The position numbers and the translations under genes are program-made. DNA of 64,000 nt from Shewanella sp. VB17 (GTDB lineage Bacteria; Pseudomonadota; Gammaproteobacteria; Enterobacterales; Shewanellaceae), in NCBI RefSeq assembly GCF_013248905.1, contig NZ_JABRVS010000001.1, positions 4,340,001 through 4,404,000 on the forward strand, written 5' to 3'. A model generated the notes under the pieces. That model was not told the origin of the DNA, did not search any database, and saw only the letters and a list, made by a program, of their open reading frames with translations. The first letter of the stretch is position 1. Each line of letters opens with the position of its first letter. Positions 8,603 through 17,858 of this stretch are shown one piece after another.

Positions 8603-8956
8603 ATGAAATACCAAGGTAGCTGTCACTGTAAAACAATATTGTTCGAATTTGAAAGTGAAATAATAACAGACGCACTTCAATGCAATTGTTCAATCTGTAT
8701 AAGAAAAAATGCCATCATGACTAAACATTACATTGAGCCTTATGCATTCAATTTACTTAAAGGAGAAGAGCATCTTGCTGTTTATCATTGGGGGGATCAT
8801 GATGTTAATCATTACTTTTGTAAAAATTGCGGTATCTATCCATTCCATAGCACTACGTACGAGCCAAAGAATTACAGAGTCAATTTAGGTTGTGTGGATA
8901 GCGTCGATCCTCGCAATTTAACCATCCTCTATTTCGATGGTAAAAATCAACTTTAG
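8603..8956 (+). CDS. GFA/CENP-V-family zinc protein
   Basis: The protein has 117 residues and shows the zinc-binding pattern of the glutathione-dependent formaldehyde-activating (GFA) family: GSCHCKTILFEF at the start, CNCSIC at about 30-35, and FCKNCGIYPFHST at about 74-86. Most small GFA members have no proven substrate, and formaldehyde activation should not be assumed. AAGGAG before the ATG supports the start. It stands alone, convergent with dbpA. Confidence 0.85.
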   Translation: MKYQGSCHCKTILFEFESEIITDALQCNCSICIRKNAIMTKHYIEPYAFNLLKGEEHLAVYHWGDHDVNHYFCKNCGIYPFHSTTYEPKNYRVNLGCVDSVDPRNLTILYFDGKNQL

Positions 8957-9002
8957 TGGATAAGGCTTAATTCTCATTGATATGGTACAACACCGACAGG
9001 CA

Positions 9003-9035
9003 ATAAAAAAGGGAGCGACATTAAGCGCTCCCTTT
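9003..9035 (-). terminator. Rho-independent terminator of dbpA
   Basis: AGGGAGCG (9010-9017) pairs with CGCTCCCT (9026-9033) in a perfect 8-pair stem. On the minus strand it is followed by TTTTTTATT. Confidence 0.85.
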
Positions 9036-9086
9036 CAAAAATTATCTTTACTTTCAACTGTCACTTTCAACGGCCAAACTAAAAAA

Positions 9087-10496
9087 CTAGCGCATTTCCC
9101 ATGCACGATAACGGCGGCCTTTAAGCTTGCCGTTGGTAATTTTATGCAAGGCACGCTTGGCCACTTTTCGGTCAACAGCGACATATGAGCGAAATTCGGT
9201 GATCTTGATCATACCCACCTCAGTACCTTGAATACCGTCTTCGCCCGTTAGCGCACCTAAGATATCACCAGGGCGCACCTTGTTTTTCTTACCACCATCA
9301 ATTTGCAAGGTCACCATTTTTGGCTGAGTCGGTAAGGTATCTAACAAATTTTCTGGGGGTAGTACTTCGCTGACAATATCACGATTCAAATGTTCTTCTA
9401 ACAGCTTAACCTTGTAATCATCTTCGCTGTTAAAAAAGGTATAAGCAGCGCCTTTACTGCCCGCTCGACCTGTACGGCCAATACGGTGAATATGCACTTC
9501 AGTGTCATAGGCAAACTCGTAGTTAATCACCATGTCTAGCGCTTCGATGTCCAAACCTCGCGCGGCAACATCCGTCGCCACCATGACTGAAGCACTCTTA
9601 TTGGCAAACTGCATCAAGGTGATATCTCTGTCTCTTTGCTCAAGATCGCCATGCAAAGCTACCACGCTAAAGCCATCATTTGCTAAGGTAGCCGCCACAT
9701 CTTTGGTTTCACGTTTGGTATTACAAAATACTACCGCACTCTCGGGTCGATGCTTAAGTAGCAGTAAACGCAGCGCCTTTTGACGGTCTTTATTGCTTTC
9801 TAACTGATAAAAATGTTGATCGATAGTGTTGTCATCATGAGTCGAAGCGACTTTTACGACAACGGGTTCGAACATGATTTCTTCAGCCACTTTTTGGATC
9901 TGCTTAGGGAAAGTAGCACTAAACAGTAACGTCTGACGCTCGCGTGGCATTTCAGCCATAATGTAATCGAGATCGGGTAAGAAGCCCATCTCTAACATGC
10001 GATCCGCTTCATCAAGTACCAAGGTATTGACATCTTCAAGGTTTAATCGCTCACGCTGCAAGTGATCAATAATTCGCCCTGGCGTACCCACTATAATGTG
10101 AGCGCCGTGCTCAAGTGAACCTATCTGCGGCCCCATAGGTACACCGCCACATAAGGTGAGAACCTTAATATTATGGATCCCACGAGCCAGGGTACGAATC
10201 TCTTTCGCCACTTGATCTGCAAGCTCACGCGTCGGACACAACACCAAAGATTGAATGCGAAAACGTTTTACATCTAGTTTGTGCAATAGACCTAAGCCAA
10301 AAGCAGCGGTTTTACCCGACCCAGTTTTGCCTTGGCCGATAACATCTTCACCATTTAAAATCGCAGGTAAGCTCTGCGCCTGAATAGGCGTCATCGAGTC
10401 ATAACCCATGGTTTTTAGATTGTCGATTAGTTCAGGTTTTAGCGTTAATGTCGAAAATGACATCTTTGTTTCTACGTTCGGAGTTACTTGGCTCAA
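9087..10496 (-). CDS. dbpA: ATP-dependent RNA helicase DbpA
   Basis: DbpA is a DEAD-box helicase that acts in 50S ribosome assembly by recognising hairpin 92 of 23S rRNA. Visible motifs are QAKTGSGKT-like GQGKTGSGKTAAFG (Walker A), PTRELA, VLDEADRMLEMG (DEAD box), LLFSATF, ATDVAARGLD and HRIGRTGRAG. The C-terminal RNA-binding domain contains DGGKKNKVRPGDILGALTG, the DbpA hallmark. The frame opens at a TTG (10496) with AGGA 8 bases upstream. An ATG at 10463 would give a protein nearer to E. coli DbpA in length, so the start is uncertain. A strong terminator follows. Confidence 0.93.
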   Translation of the reverse strand: MSQVTPNVETKMSFSTLTLKPELIDNLKTMGYDSMTPIQAQSLPAILNGEDVIGQGKTGSGKTAAFGLGLLHKLDVKRFRIQSLVLCPTRELADQVAKEIRTLARGIHNIKVLTLCGGVPMGPQIGSLEHGAHIIVGTPGRIIDHLQRERLNLEDVNTLVLDEADRMLEMGFLPDLDYIMAEMPRERQTLLFSATFPKQIQKVAEEIMFEPVVVKVASTHDDNTIDQHFYQLESNKDRQKALRLLLLKHRPESAVVFCNTKRETKDVAATLANDGFSVVALHGDLEQRDRDITLMQFANKSASVMVATDVAARGLDIEALDMVINYEFAYDTEVHIHRIGRTGRAGSKGAAYTFFNSEDDYKVKLLEEHLNRDIVSEVLPPENLLDTLPTQPKMVTLQIDGGKKNKVRPGDILGALTGEDGIQGTEVGMIKITEFRSYVAVDRKVAKRALHKITNGKLKGRRYRAWEMR

Positions 10497-10839
10497 GGTC
10501 TGTTCCTATTTTTATCACGATGAAACACTCATCATGAAAGCGATAATCAAATATCTTTTGATATACCGCTGAAATCAATCGAATTTATCGAGCCAACTAT
10601 CACAGTATTATGATTAACAATACAGAGGCAAGATAATAATGGCGGTGATTATAGCAAGTATTGAAATGACTTGCTCAGCTGCTTTACCACAAAAAAAAGC
10701 TCTGGTTCAACGGGGCATGAATTCTAAGCTGAGCCATTAACGTGTTGACGCCCTAATATCGATGCGACAACCGTCGCCCTAAAAAATGGTTCAAACTTTG
10801 AATCTTAATGTTATCATTTCATATAATCTTAAAAGTTCA
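10497..10839. other. Intergenic region upstream of dbpA
   Basis: About 340 bases separate the dbpA start from the end of the leftward S74-domain gene. It must hold the dbpA promoter. I see no coding frame, clear terminator or recognisable RNA. Confidence 0.4.
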
Positions 10840-11508
10840 TTAGTGAGCCTCTAGATCACTAATCCGGCTTTCTAGTTCCTTAATCGCTTCCAAAAGTACA
10901 GGGATCATTGCACGGTAATCTACCATTAAATACTCAGAGCCTGTTTTTTGTCTCACCATTTCAGGATAAATCTGTTGTAAATCTTGAGCAATAAACCCTA
11001 ATTCAGTTTCACCGGAATCAATCATTTCATACTTAACACCCTGTATTTTTTTTATACTCGATATAGGTGGAGAAATATGATGAATGTTTTTCTTTAATCT
11101 TCTATCACTAAACCTCAAGAAAACATGATCGATTGAATGATAAAATGATTTTTTACCTGCAGCAAAAAAAGACTCTCCATCACTTTGCTGTACGTTAAAT
11201 ACATTCCAATTAGAGAAACGAGTATAAGCCGGTTGAGGAACACTGCCTGATGGGCAATATTCTACAAAACGAGCATATAAGGATTCATCAATAGACACAT
11301 AATAAAAATATTCATTTAGCCCCACATTATGGCTCCTTCTTTTTTCGCCATCGAATGATAAATAATCACCACTTTCCATTATTATCCATTCCCATGTATC
11401 AGTACTCTCTGAATAACAAAAAACATCCATTTCATCGGCTTGTAACGCACTACTGTAAGTGAGTAGTGCCCAGATAATTGTTTTTATTTCTTTCAAATAA
11501 GCATTCAT
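10840..11508 (-). CDS. Secreted protein with C-terminal peptidase S74 (endosialidase chaperone) domain, copy 1
   Basis: The protein has 222 residues. The N-terminus is a signal peptide (cleavage about residue 24, before DEMDVFCYS). A unique middle domain follows, then an S74 intramolecular-chaperone domain from residue 134: SDRRLKKNI, GFIAQDLQQIYPEMV, DYRAMIPVLLEAIKELE and a coiled-coil end. In phage tail spikes this domain trimerises the protein and cuts itself off before the Ser of the SD motif, which is conserved here (Ser134). A 222-residue paralogue with the same layout is encoded at 16593-17261. A stand-alone exported S74 protein is unusual, and its function is unknown. Confidence 0.75.
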   Translation of the reverse strand: MNAYLKEIKTIIWALLTYSSALQADEMDVFCYSESTDTWEWIIMESGDYLSFDGEKRRSHNVGLNEYFYYVSIDESLYARFVEYCPSGSVPQPAYTRFSNWNVFNVQQSDGESFFAAGKKSFYHSIDHVFLRFSDRRLKKNIHHISPPISSIKKIQGVKYEMIDSGETELGFIAQDLQQIYPEMVRQKTGSEYLMVDYRAMIPVLLEAIKELESRISDLEAH

Positions 11509-11691
11509 TTAAACAACCTTAAAAATTAAAAAACATAAAAAAATAGAAACCATTCTATTTTTTTAACATAGGATTGATACCACTGGACTTCAAACGCAAA
11601 ATACTACAACCTATAAAAATAAACAAATTACCAACAAAATAAAAACACAAAAATACTGCGATGACTCTCACAATTTAAAAAGGAGTGGACA

Positions 11692-13539
11692 ATGCAAAGG
11701 CGTAAATTCATTAAAGGAATGGCGGTTGTTACTGGAGCCGCAATACTACCAACAACACTTTTTGCCGATCAAATCAATGACACTTCATTCCCAGACAACA
11801 TCATGGATGGAACTCGTACATCGTCTGGAGGTAGAATGAAATTGCTATACGGACAACTTCCTCATGATATAACAGGTCATGTGTTCGTTGCAGAAGGTAT
11901 CCCACTTGAAGAAGGTCATTTAACCCCCAATGGACGCGGCGCATTAACACGCTTTGATTTTACTCCCTCAGATGTCGCTTTTAAAAGGAAGATGATCGAT
12001 ACTCCTTCAGCCATTATGCAAGAACACATTCATTATTGGCCTGACAAATTCAGTTTAAAAGGCGGACTGATCTATCAAAGCCCCAGTATGGGCTACATAA
12101 ATTACTGTAATACAGCACCAAATTACCTAGGTGATAATCGATTTGCATTAAGCTATGAAGGAGGTATTCCCTACGAATTTGATGCTATGTCATTAGATCT
12201 CATTACGCCTATCGGCCATTATGATGAATGGAAAAGTAGCTTGCCTCCTTTCATTGATGCATTTACTCCCGCTAAATCATTATTCCCACAAATTCGCACC
12301 ACTGGTCACCCCTATTTTGACTTACATTCCAATGATTGCTTTACGATTAACTATGGCGGAAATATCGGTAATACCTTTATCAAAGATGGTTTTATACGGT
12401 TAATGAAATGGGATAAAGCAACACAATTGCAAGCTTGGAATGTGATCAATAGGCAAGGAAAACCAGCCATCATAACCGCTACTGCACATTCACTTGGGGT
12501 CACGCGTAATCACATTTTAATTTTCGACACTGCAGCTCAAGTTGAGCCATTAAGAATGATTGGGATCCGTACTGTTTATCCACAACAGCATCGTACACCA
12601 GTGTGGGTGATACGCAAAAAAGATCTTATTGAAGGAAAAGAACAGGTGGTGGCTGACTACCTTACACTTGACTTCGATACCTCTGATGTTATGTGTAACT
12701 ACGATGATCATGACAATGAAATCACCCTTTACGGTCAATATTTAGGGGCAATGGACAAATCAGAAGCTCAATATATTCGAGACTCATTACTCTTTGGTGG
12801 TCGGGTATCGAGCAGATTAGCTGGCTACCCTGTCGCTCCGGTAGACGTGGGAGGGCTGGTTCGTTCACGCCTTCAAGTAACGCCTTATTCTGTACGTGAA
12901 ATAGAGGATGATTTTCGTCTATTACGTGACGATAAATTATTCTGGGACATGAACGATCCCGCATATAAAGGCCATTTCCAATTCCCTGAAACATTTGAGC
13001 ACATTTACTGGTCAGCCATCGGGTACCGCGCTAATCACGTCGTTAAACGTGTTGCTGATGTCTATCACGATTATCCAAACCGCTATTTTACCAACGACAC
13101 CTTACCCCAAGACGATCAACCTTCAGCATTGACTCATCTCGATTGCACCACCATGACTGTCACAGATGCGTATCAATTTCCAGAAGATTGCGTCATGCGT
13201 ACTCCTCAGTTTATGTCAAAACAAAACAGCACTGCTCAAGATGATGGTTATCTATTTGCAGCAGTGGTGCGTAAGCACCCCACCACAGGCGTCGGTAATG
13301 GGAAAGAAATATGGATTTTTGATGCTAAAAACCTAGCCCAAGGTCCACTGACCATACTCGGTCACCCAGACCTTAACTTTGCCACCACAAACCACGCTCT
13401 TTGGGTTCCAAGTATCGGCCCAAGGCCCATTAACTGTTACCACGCAAATGTTGGTGATTTCTTTCGCTCACGTGCCAATGCACATCGCCCTCCAGTACAA
13501 GGAGTTATCGAACAACAAATCTTACCTAGATTTGGTTAA
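11692..13539 (+). CDS. Tat-exported carotenoid oxygenase (RPE65/CCD)-family protein
   Basis: The protein has 615 residues. It opens with a twin-arginine signal (MQRRKFIKGMAVVTGAAI). The body has the layout of carotenoid cleavage dioxygenases, whose iron is held by four histidines. Candidates in order are His206 (TTGHPYFD), His266 (TAHSLGVTRNH), His340 (NYDDHDNE) and His568 (TTNHALWVPS). The family cleaves C=C bonds in carotenoids or stilbenes. Tat export fits a folded metalloprotein working in the periplasm. AAGGAG precedes the ATG. An FAD oxidase and a third exported protein follow in the same direction, suggesting a periplasmic oxidative pathway. The substrate is unknown. Confidence 0.75.
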   Translation: MQRRKFIKGMAVVTGAAILPTTLFADQINDTSFPDNIMDGTRTSSGGRMKLLYGQLPHDITGHVFVAEGIPLEEGHLTPNGRGALTRFDFTPSDVAFKRKMIDTPSAIMQEHIHYWPDKFSLKGGLIYQSPSMGYINYCNTAPNYLGDNRFALSYEGGIPYEFDAMSLDLITPIGHYDEWKSSLPPFIDAFTPAKSLFPQIRTTGHPYFDLHSNDCFTINYGGNIGNTFIKDGFIRLMKWDKATQLQAWNVINRQGKPAIITATAHSLGVTRNHILIFDTAAQVEPLRMIGIRTVYPQQHRTPVWVIRKKDLIEGKEQVVADYLTLDFDTSDVMCNYDDHDNEITLYGQYLGAMDKSEAQYIRDSLLFGGRVSSRLAGYPVAPVDVGGLVRSRLQVTPYSVREIEDDFRLLRDDKLFWDMNDPAYKGHFQFPETFEHIYWSAIGYRANHVVKRVADVYHDYPNRYFTNDTLPQDDQPSALTHLDCTTMTVTDAYQFPEDCVMRTPQFMSKQNSTAQDDGYLFAAVVRKHPTTGVGNGKEIWIFDAKNLAQGPLTILGHPDLNFATTNHALWVPSIGPRPINCYHANVGDFFRSRANAHRPPVQGVIEQQILPRFG

Positions 13540-13625
13540 CAATCTAATTTCAGCATCATGCCGTTAATTGATGGCTTTCATAGAGATGGAACAGAACGAA
13601 TTATTGTGTCCAATCAAAAGGGAAA

Positions 13626-15242
13626 ATGATGAAAAATAAAAGATTAGCGCTTTCAATCATGGCGCTTGGAGCTGCATTAGGAATAACCTTCACTTTGCAA
13701 TCCAATGAACCAGAAAGCACCATTTCTAACTATCAGGGTACCTATACCTGTCATCCAGAAGCTGTCTATGACCCTAAATCAATCGAAGAAGTGCAGAGTA
13801 TTGTGCAAGAGGCGGTGGCTCGGGGAAAAACAGTGATGACTGGGAACCGCAAATTTGCAAGTCAAATAGATGCGGCTTGCGCAGGCGATAACCAAATTCA
13901 AATCACCTTAAAAGAGATGAATAAGGTACTCCAGTTTGATGCTGATAAAAAAGTAGTCACGGTACAAGCTGGTATGCGTTTTAACGACTTAAATAACTTT
14001 CTTAGGCCACAAGCACTGGCTATTAACATGGTCACAGAGCTCGGTATTTTCACCATTGGTGGTATGCTTGGCAGCGGAACACACGGTTCAACACTGCACA
14101 AACCAAGTAATATGTTAGCAGATTACATCACCGAACTAAAAATCGTTGATGGTAAAGGAGAGGTGCGTATTCTCAATGACCACCTACTTGATGCCGCAAG
14201 GGTAAACTTAGGCGTGTTAGGTGTTGTCGTTGAAGCAACCATTCAACTCGAAGATGCCTTTAAGGTACATGCCGATGTGAAAGGATATCGAAATGATAGT
14301 GATTTAGAAGAGGTCATACTCGATGTCGCCCGTCATAACTACTCGGCTAATATAGCCTGGTTTCCAGGTTTAGGCCGTTATACCCGTACACTTTATAATC
14401 CAGTACCGCTAGACACTCAAGGAGAAGCCTATAACGCACAAGCAGATGTTTCTAGCATTCAACAATTTTTTTTCGAGTTATTGTTTAATGCATCCCATGA
14501 AGTCCTTGGTTCGGGACTGCAATGCCTCGCCGCTTCTGTGCGTTACGACAATCGAGCCAGCTCATACTTTCGAGACATCAACACAGGGAAAAAAGTACGC
14601 CAAAACCCAACGGGTTTTTCTGATCAAATGCAGTACTTTCAATGTAAAGATCCCAATAAATGCGTGTGGGATACTCTACCTATTGCACTACAAGAGGTCG
14701 CAATAGAGATTGACAGGCTACCAGAATGGATCAGTGATGTACGTGAAATAGTCGCTAAAAACTCAAAAACATGTTTCCCATTGAATGGTATTTACTTTCG
14801 ATTTGGCAAAGCCTCAAGCAGTTATTTAGGCATGAGTGCAGGACGTGATAGCGCATTTGTGGGCATCGAATACACACTGCGTCAAGCAGGAGAGAAAGAG
14901 CCTAAAAACTACTTTGTCAATTTAGAAATAGAACAAATGTCACTGCGTAAGTATAACGCTCGTCCACACTGGGGGAAAAATTCAGTCGCTATTTTTGAAG
15001 ACATGCCTTCGCGTTTCCCTCAATGGCCAGCATTTTTAGCCGCTAAAGCAGAGCTCGATCCTCATAATGTATTCACTAATCCATTTTGGGAACGTGTCAG
15101 TGGAAATATATCACTTGATCAGTATTTAACACCGGGCTGTAGTCTGCGGGGTGAATGCTATTGTCAAAGTGATGAACATTGTGAAGCTGATAAAACCTGC
15201 CAAGTAGGCTTGCATTTTGATGATGCAAAAATATGTCGGTAG
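13626..15242 (+). CDS. Exported FAD-binding oxidoreductase (gulonolactone/aldonolactone oxidase-like)
   Basis: The protein has 538 residues. A hydrophobic N-terminus (about 1-26) suggests export or membrane anchoring. Residues of about 45-215 form a PCMH-type FAD domain: VYDPKSIEEVQSIVQEA, a VQAGMRFNDL strand and GGMLGSGTHGSTLHK, the usual flavin-contact loop of this superfamily. A C-terminal lobe of D-arabinono-lactone oxidase type follows, ending HNVFTNPFWERV. The last 35 or so residues carry six cysteines (GCSLRGECYCQ and onward), an unusual tail that may be disulphide-bonded. Two adjacent ATGs (13626, 13629) are possible. It lies 86 bases after the carotenoid-oxygenase gene. Confidence 0.75.
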   Translation: MMKNKRLALSIMALGAALGITFTLQSNEPESTISNYQGTYTCHPEAVYDPKSIEEVQSIVQEAVARGKTVMTGNRKFASQIDAACAGDNQIQITLKEMNKVLQFDADKKVVTVQAGMRFNDLNNFLRPQALAINMVTELGIFTIGGMLGSGTHGSTLHKPSNMLADYITELKIVDGKGEVRILNDHLLDAARVNLGVLGVVVEATIQLEDAFKVHADVKGYRNDSDLEEVILDVARHNYSANIAWFPGLGRYTRTLYNPVPLDTQGEAYNAQADVSSIQQFFFELLFNASHEVLGSGLQCLAASVRYDNRASSYFRDINTGKKVRQNPTGFSDQMQYFQCKDPNKCVWDTLPIALQEVAIEIDRLPEWISDVREIVAKNSKTCFPLNGIYFRFGKASSSYLGMSAGRDSAFVGIEYTLRQAGEKEPKNYFVNLEIEQMSLRKYNARPHWGKNSVAIFEDMPSRFPQWPAFLAAKAELDPHNVFTNPFWERVSGNISLDQYLTPGCSLRGECYCQSDEHCEADKTCQVGLHFDDAKICR

Positions 15243-15339
15243 TCGATGCTAAACATTTGCTAAAAATCTGATAAACATTGGCATCCTATATTATCGGTTA
15301 TCGATTCAATTGTTTATCAGCATAAAAACAGTCTTAAAC

Positions 15340-15364
15340 AACCACACTAACGCTAGTGTGGGTT
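15340..15364 (+). terminator. Possible terminator after the FAD oxidase gene
   Basis: AACCACACTA and TAGTGTGGGTT form a 10-pair stem with one bulged G, followed by only three Ts. It lies between the FAD oxidase and the next gene, so termination would be partial at best. Confidence 0.4.
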
Positions 15365-15407
15365 TGAGCGCTGCAGTATTTTGATACACTCCATTAAGGG
15401 AACACAC

Positions 15408-16439
15408 ATGCTTCGCATCATCTTATTGTTAAGTTTAACGTTCATATCAACATTAAGCTGGTCCACCACTCTAGCCGATATAAAAGCTCATGAACCCACT
15501 TCAAGGAAAACCTGGGCAGAGCAATGGTTTTATAATATCAACGCACCGGGCGTTGGTTACTTCAAAATCAGTTTCCAAACGTATATTGCACCAGATTCTT
15601 TAGATGGAAAAGAAAAATCCTACATGCATTTGGCGTTTACTCCCTTACATGGCAAAACGGTTAAATATGATTTTTTTTATAACGATCTTATTTTACAACA
15701 CCCTGATGGAAGCGATGCGTTTTACTATGAAGTGCCCGGTATTATTGTTGCCGATGATGAAAAAATCATTATCAATCACCCTGATTTTAATTTTTCCATG
15801 AATTACAATGGACCACACAAGTACTATTGGCCTGGAGTCAATCCCGGACAAACCCCGTTCGGCATCATTCCTGAATTGCCCGGCGTAGGAGGAAAGTGGT
15901 TTTTATATACTGTCAAAACATCTGTGCTATATAGATTCAATGATGGTGAATACAATTTACAGGGCACTGGATATACACAGGTCGATAAAGGCTGGTATGA
16001 CAAGGAGTCCAGTGCTGGCATGATCTACACTATGGGATTATCCGATGATGTTGCCTTTATGTTTACCGGGGCACTTTTAGGCAATACGAACATTGAAATG
16101 TGGGCCGGCCGCTATGTTTCACAGGATTACGATCTTGTGTTTTATCCCGCTTTTAAAGGCTTATCAGTGAAACGAGAAATAGATGCGTGTGCTGGAACAT
16201 TACATGTCGAATTAAGTAAACTAGATAAAAAATTAATCATTGATGCTCAAGCTGATCCTGAAAGTTTTTACATACAAAATTTTCCAGCAGTGATTATTTT
16301 TGGTGGCGAACAAAACTACATGAAATCGATGCAAGCAAGAATACAATTAAATGTGTATCATTTTGGTCAATTAGAAGAAACCCTTGACTTACCTCAAGCA
16401 TTACTCGAATTCAGTGGGCCATTCACATGCAATGAGTGA
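15408..16439 (+). CDS. Exported protein of unknown function, weakly CrtC/AttH-like
   Basis: The protein has 343 residues from the ATG at 15408, chosen because AAGGGA lies 7 bases before it and the protein then starts with a clean signal peptide (LRIILLLSLTFISTLSWS). The upstream TTG at 15381 would put non-signal residues first. The mature part is beta-rich, with WAEQWFYNINAPGVGYFKISFQ near the start and conserved-looking aromatic and Gly/Pro turns. It faintly recalls the lipocalin-like hydroxyneurosporene synthase/AttH fold, but I cannot assign it. Being downstream of a carotenoid oxygenase homologue makes a hydrophobic-ligand role plausible. That is inference only. Confidence 0.6.
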   Translation: MLRIILLLSLTFISTLSWSTTLADIKAHEPTSRKTWAEQWFYNINAPGVGYFKISFQTYIAPDSLDGKEKSYMHLAFTPLHGKTVKYDFFYNDLILQHPDGSDAFYYEVPGIIVADDEKIIINHPDFNFSMNYNGPHKYYWPGVNPGQTPFGIIPELPGVGGKWFLYTVKTSVLYRFNDGEYNLQGTGYTQVDKGWYDKESSAGMIYTMGLSDDVAFMFTGALLGNTNIEMWAGRYVSQDYDLVFYPAFKGLSVKREIDACAGTLHVELSKLDKKLIIDAQADPESFYIQNFPAVIIFGGEQNYMKSMQARIQLNVYHFGQLEETLDLPQALLEFSGPFTCNE

Positions 16440-16592
16440 GTAAAAGTAAAAAGCTGTAAACGAGTGGAAATGGACAAAGTTTAAAAGTAATAATTTATTT
16501 AATTTGTTGTGTATATATCACTCACAGAGGAGAGATATATACACTCATAAAATCTTAATATTATAGGTAAAATAATCGTAGCTGCACAAATT

Positions 16593-17261
16593 TTACCTAG
16601 TTTCAAGATCGCTAATACGAGTTTCTAGCTCCTTAATCGCTTCAAGTAATACAGGGATCATGGCTCGATAATCTATCATTAAATGACCTGAACCTGGGTC
16701 TTGTATCACCATTTCAGGGTAAATCTGTTGTAAATCTTGAGCGATAAACCCTAATTCAGTTTCGCCAGAATCTATCATTTCATATTTAACACCCTGTATT
16801 TTTTTTATACTCACTATCGGAGGGGAGATATGACGAATATTTTTCTTTAATGCTCTATCACTCATCCTAGGGATGATATTTCCAGATAAGTTGTAAATAT
16901 CTTTTCTCCCCTCAGAAAAGAAAGAGTCTCCATTGATTTTTAGTACATTAAAAATACTCCAATGGGTAAAACGGCTATAAGCAGGTTGAGGGACGCTTCC
17001 TGTCGGGCAGAGTTCTAAGAAACGAGTATATAAAGACTCATTAATAGCAACATAATAAAAATACCTATCCCGATTATCGTTATAACTTATTATTTCTTCA
17101 CCATAAAATGATAAATAATCACCACTTTCAGTCATTATCCATTCCCATGATTTTGTATTCTTTGAATAACAAAAAACATTCATTTCATCTGCTTGTGAGG
17201 TCTGAATAAAAATAAGCAATGAAATTACAATACACTTGCCAAATTTTGAAATTGAAATCAC
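16593..17261 (-). CDS. Secreted protein with C-terminal peptidase S74 domain, copy 2
   Basis: This is a paralogue of the protein at 10840-11508, also 222 residues and alignable almost without gaps. Both have a signal peptide ending near residue 24 (QADEMNVFCYS here), the shared middle block (ESGDYLSF, SVPQPAYSRF), the self-cleavage motif SDRALKKNI with Ser134 retained, and the S74 end (ELGFIAQDLQQIYPEMV, MIPVLLEAIKELE). The middle domain has diverged more than the S74 part. The two copies point the same way and bracket the oxygenase/oxidase block. The role is unknown. Confidence 0.75.
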   Translation of the reverse strand: MISISKFGKCIVISLLIFIQTSQADEMNVFCYSKNTKSWEWIMTESGDYLSFYGEEIISYNDNRDRYFYYVAINESLYTRFLELCPTGSVPQPAYSRFTHWSIFNVLKINGDSFFSEGRKDIYNLSGNIIPRMSDRALKKNIRHISPPIVSIKKIQGVKYEMIDSGETELGFIAQDLQQIYPEMVIQDPGSGHLMIDYRAMIPVLLEAIKELETRISDLETR

Positions 17262-17413
17262 AACAACACCTTAGTAAATTAACTTCATGGTATATATAAT
17301 ATAGCGTGTATTAAACTACAGGACCAAATTATAAATATTGATCTTTATCATAAAACTGATAACATTTATTCATGCTTAGTAAAACACTACAATTTAACTT
17401 TATGGATATAATT

Positions 17414-17551
17414 ATGATAAGAAAAATATTTTTCACTCTCTTTTTTGCTGGAACAATCGGCATTACAGCCGACGCTCGAACTTGTCCTGATGGAGAGACT
17501 TTATATTGTGAGAGGTTCGGTACTTGTTTTTGTTGGACTCCACCAAATTAA
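17414..17551 (+). CDS. Cysteine-rich secreted micro-peptide 1 (45 aa)
   Basis: This short gene encodes a Sec-type signal peptide (MIRKIFFTLFFAGTIGITADA) followed by a mature part beginning RTCPDGETLYCERFG and ending in CFCWTPPN, about 24 residues with four cysteines (24, 32, 38, 40). It is the first of three homologous genes in a row (17859 and 18114 follow). The start is the ATG shared by all three. An in-frame ATG four codons earlier exists here but has no counterpart in copy 3. The mature peptide is near neutral to slightly acidic, unlike typical cationic antimicrobial peptides. No family is recognised, and exported disulphide-bonded peptide is the only supported inference. Confidence 0.75.
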   Translation: MIRKIFFTLFFAGTIGITADARTCPDGETLYCERFGTCFCWTPPN

Positions 17552-17858
17552 GGCTTCAATTGAAGTTAAGGAGTGAAAGCTAGATTTAAAACCTGCTTTC
17601 TCTCATTGATTACAATCATGTAAGTGGATAATATTAATACAATGACATTATTCACTTATTAATAAGGCTATATGCTTAAACCTGCAATAATTAGCATTGA
17701 AAATTTATCTACAAAAAGAATATATTTCGCTCATAATTTGAAAGATTATAAAGCAAGCAGTTTTATATAACAATATTTAAAAATAATTATTGTTATAAAA
17801 ACACTATTAAAGTAATATTCAGCCTCAACATGTTACCTTAATATTTATGGGTGTAGTT
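17552..17858. other. Spacer between micro-peptide genes 1 and 2
   Basis: This is a 307-base AT-rich gap. A GAAAGC/GCTTTC inverted repeat near 17575-17602 could end transcription of the first peptide gene but lacks a T-run. A 32-codon frame near 17671 has an AAGG before it but no family or signal peptide, and is not called. Confidence 0.35.

Noticed and set aside
17671..17769. 32-codon frame with AAGG before it in the micro-peptide array
   Set aside because: It has no signal peptide or cysteines and no similarity to the neighbouring peptides.
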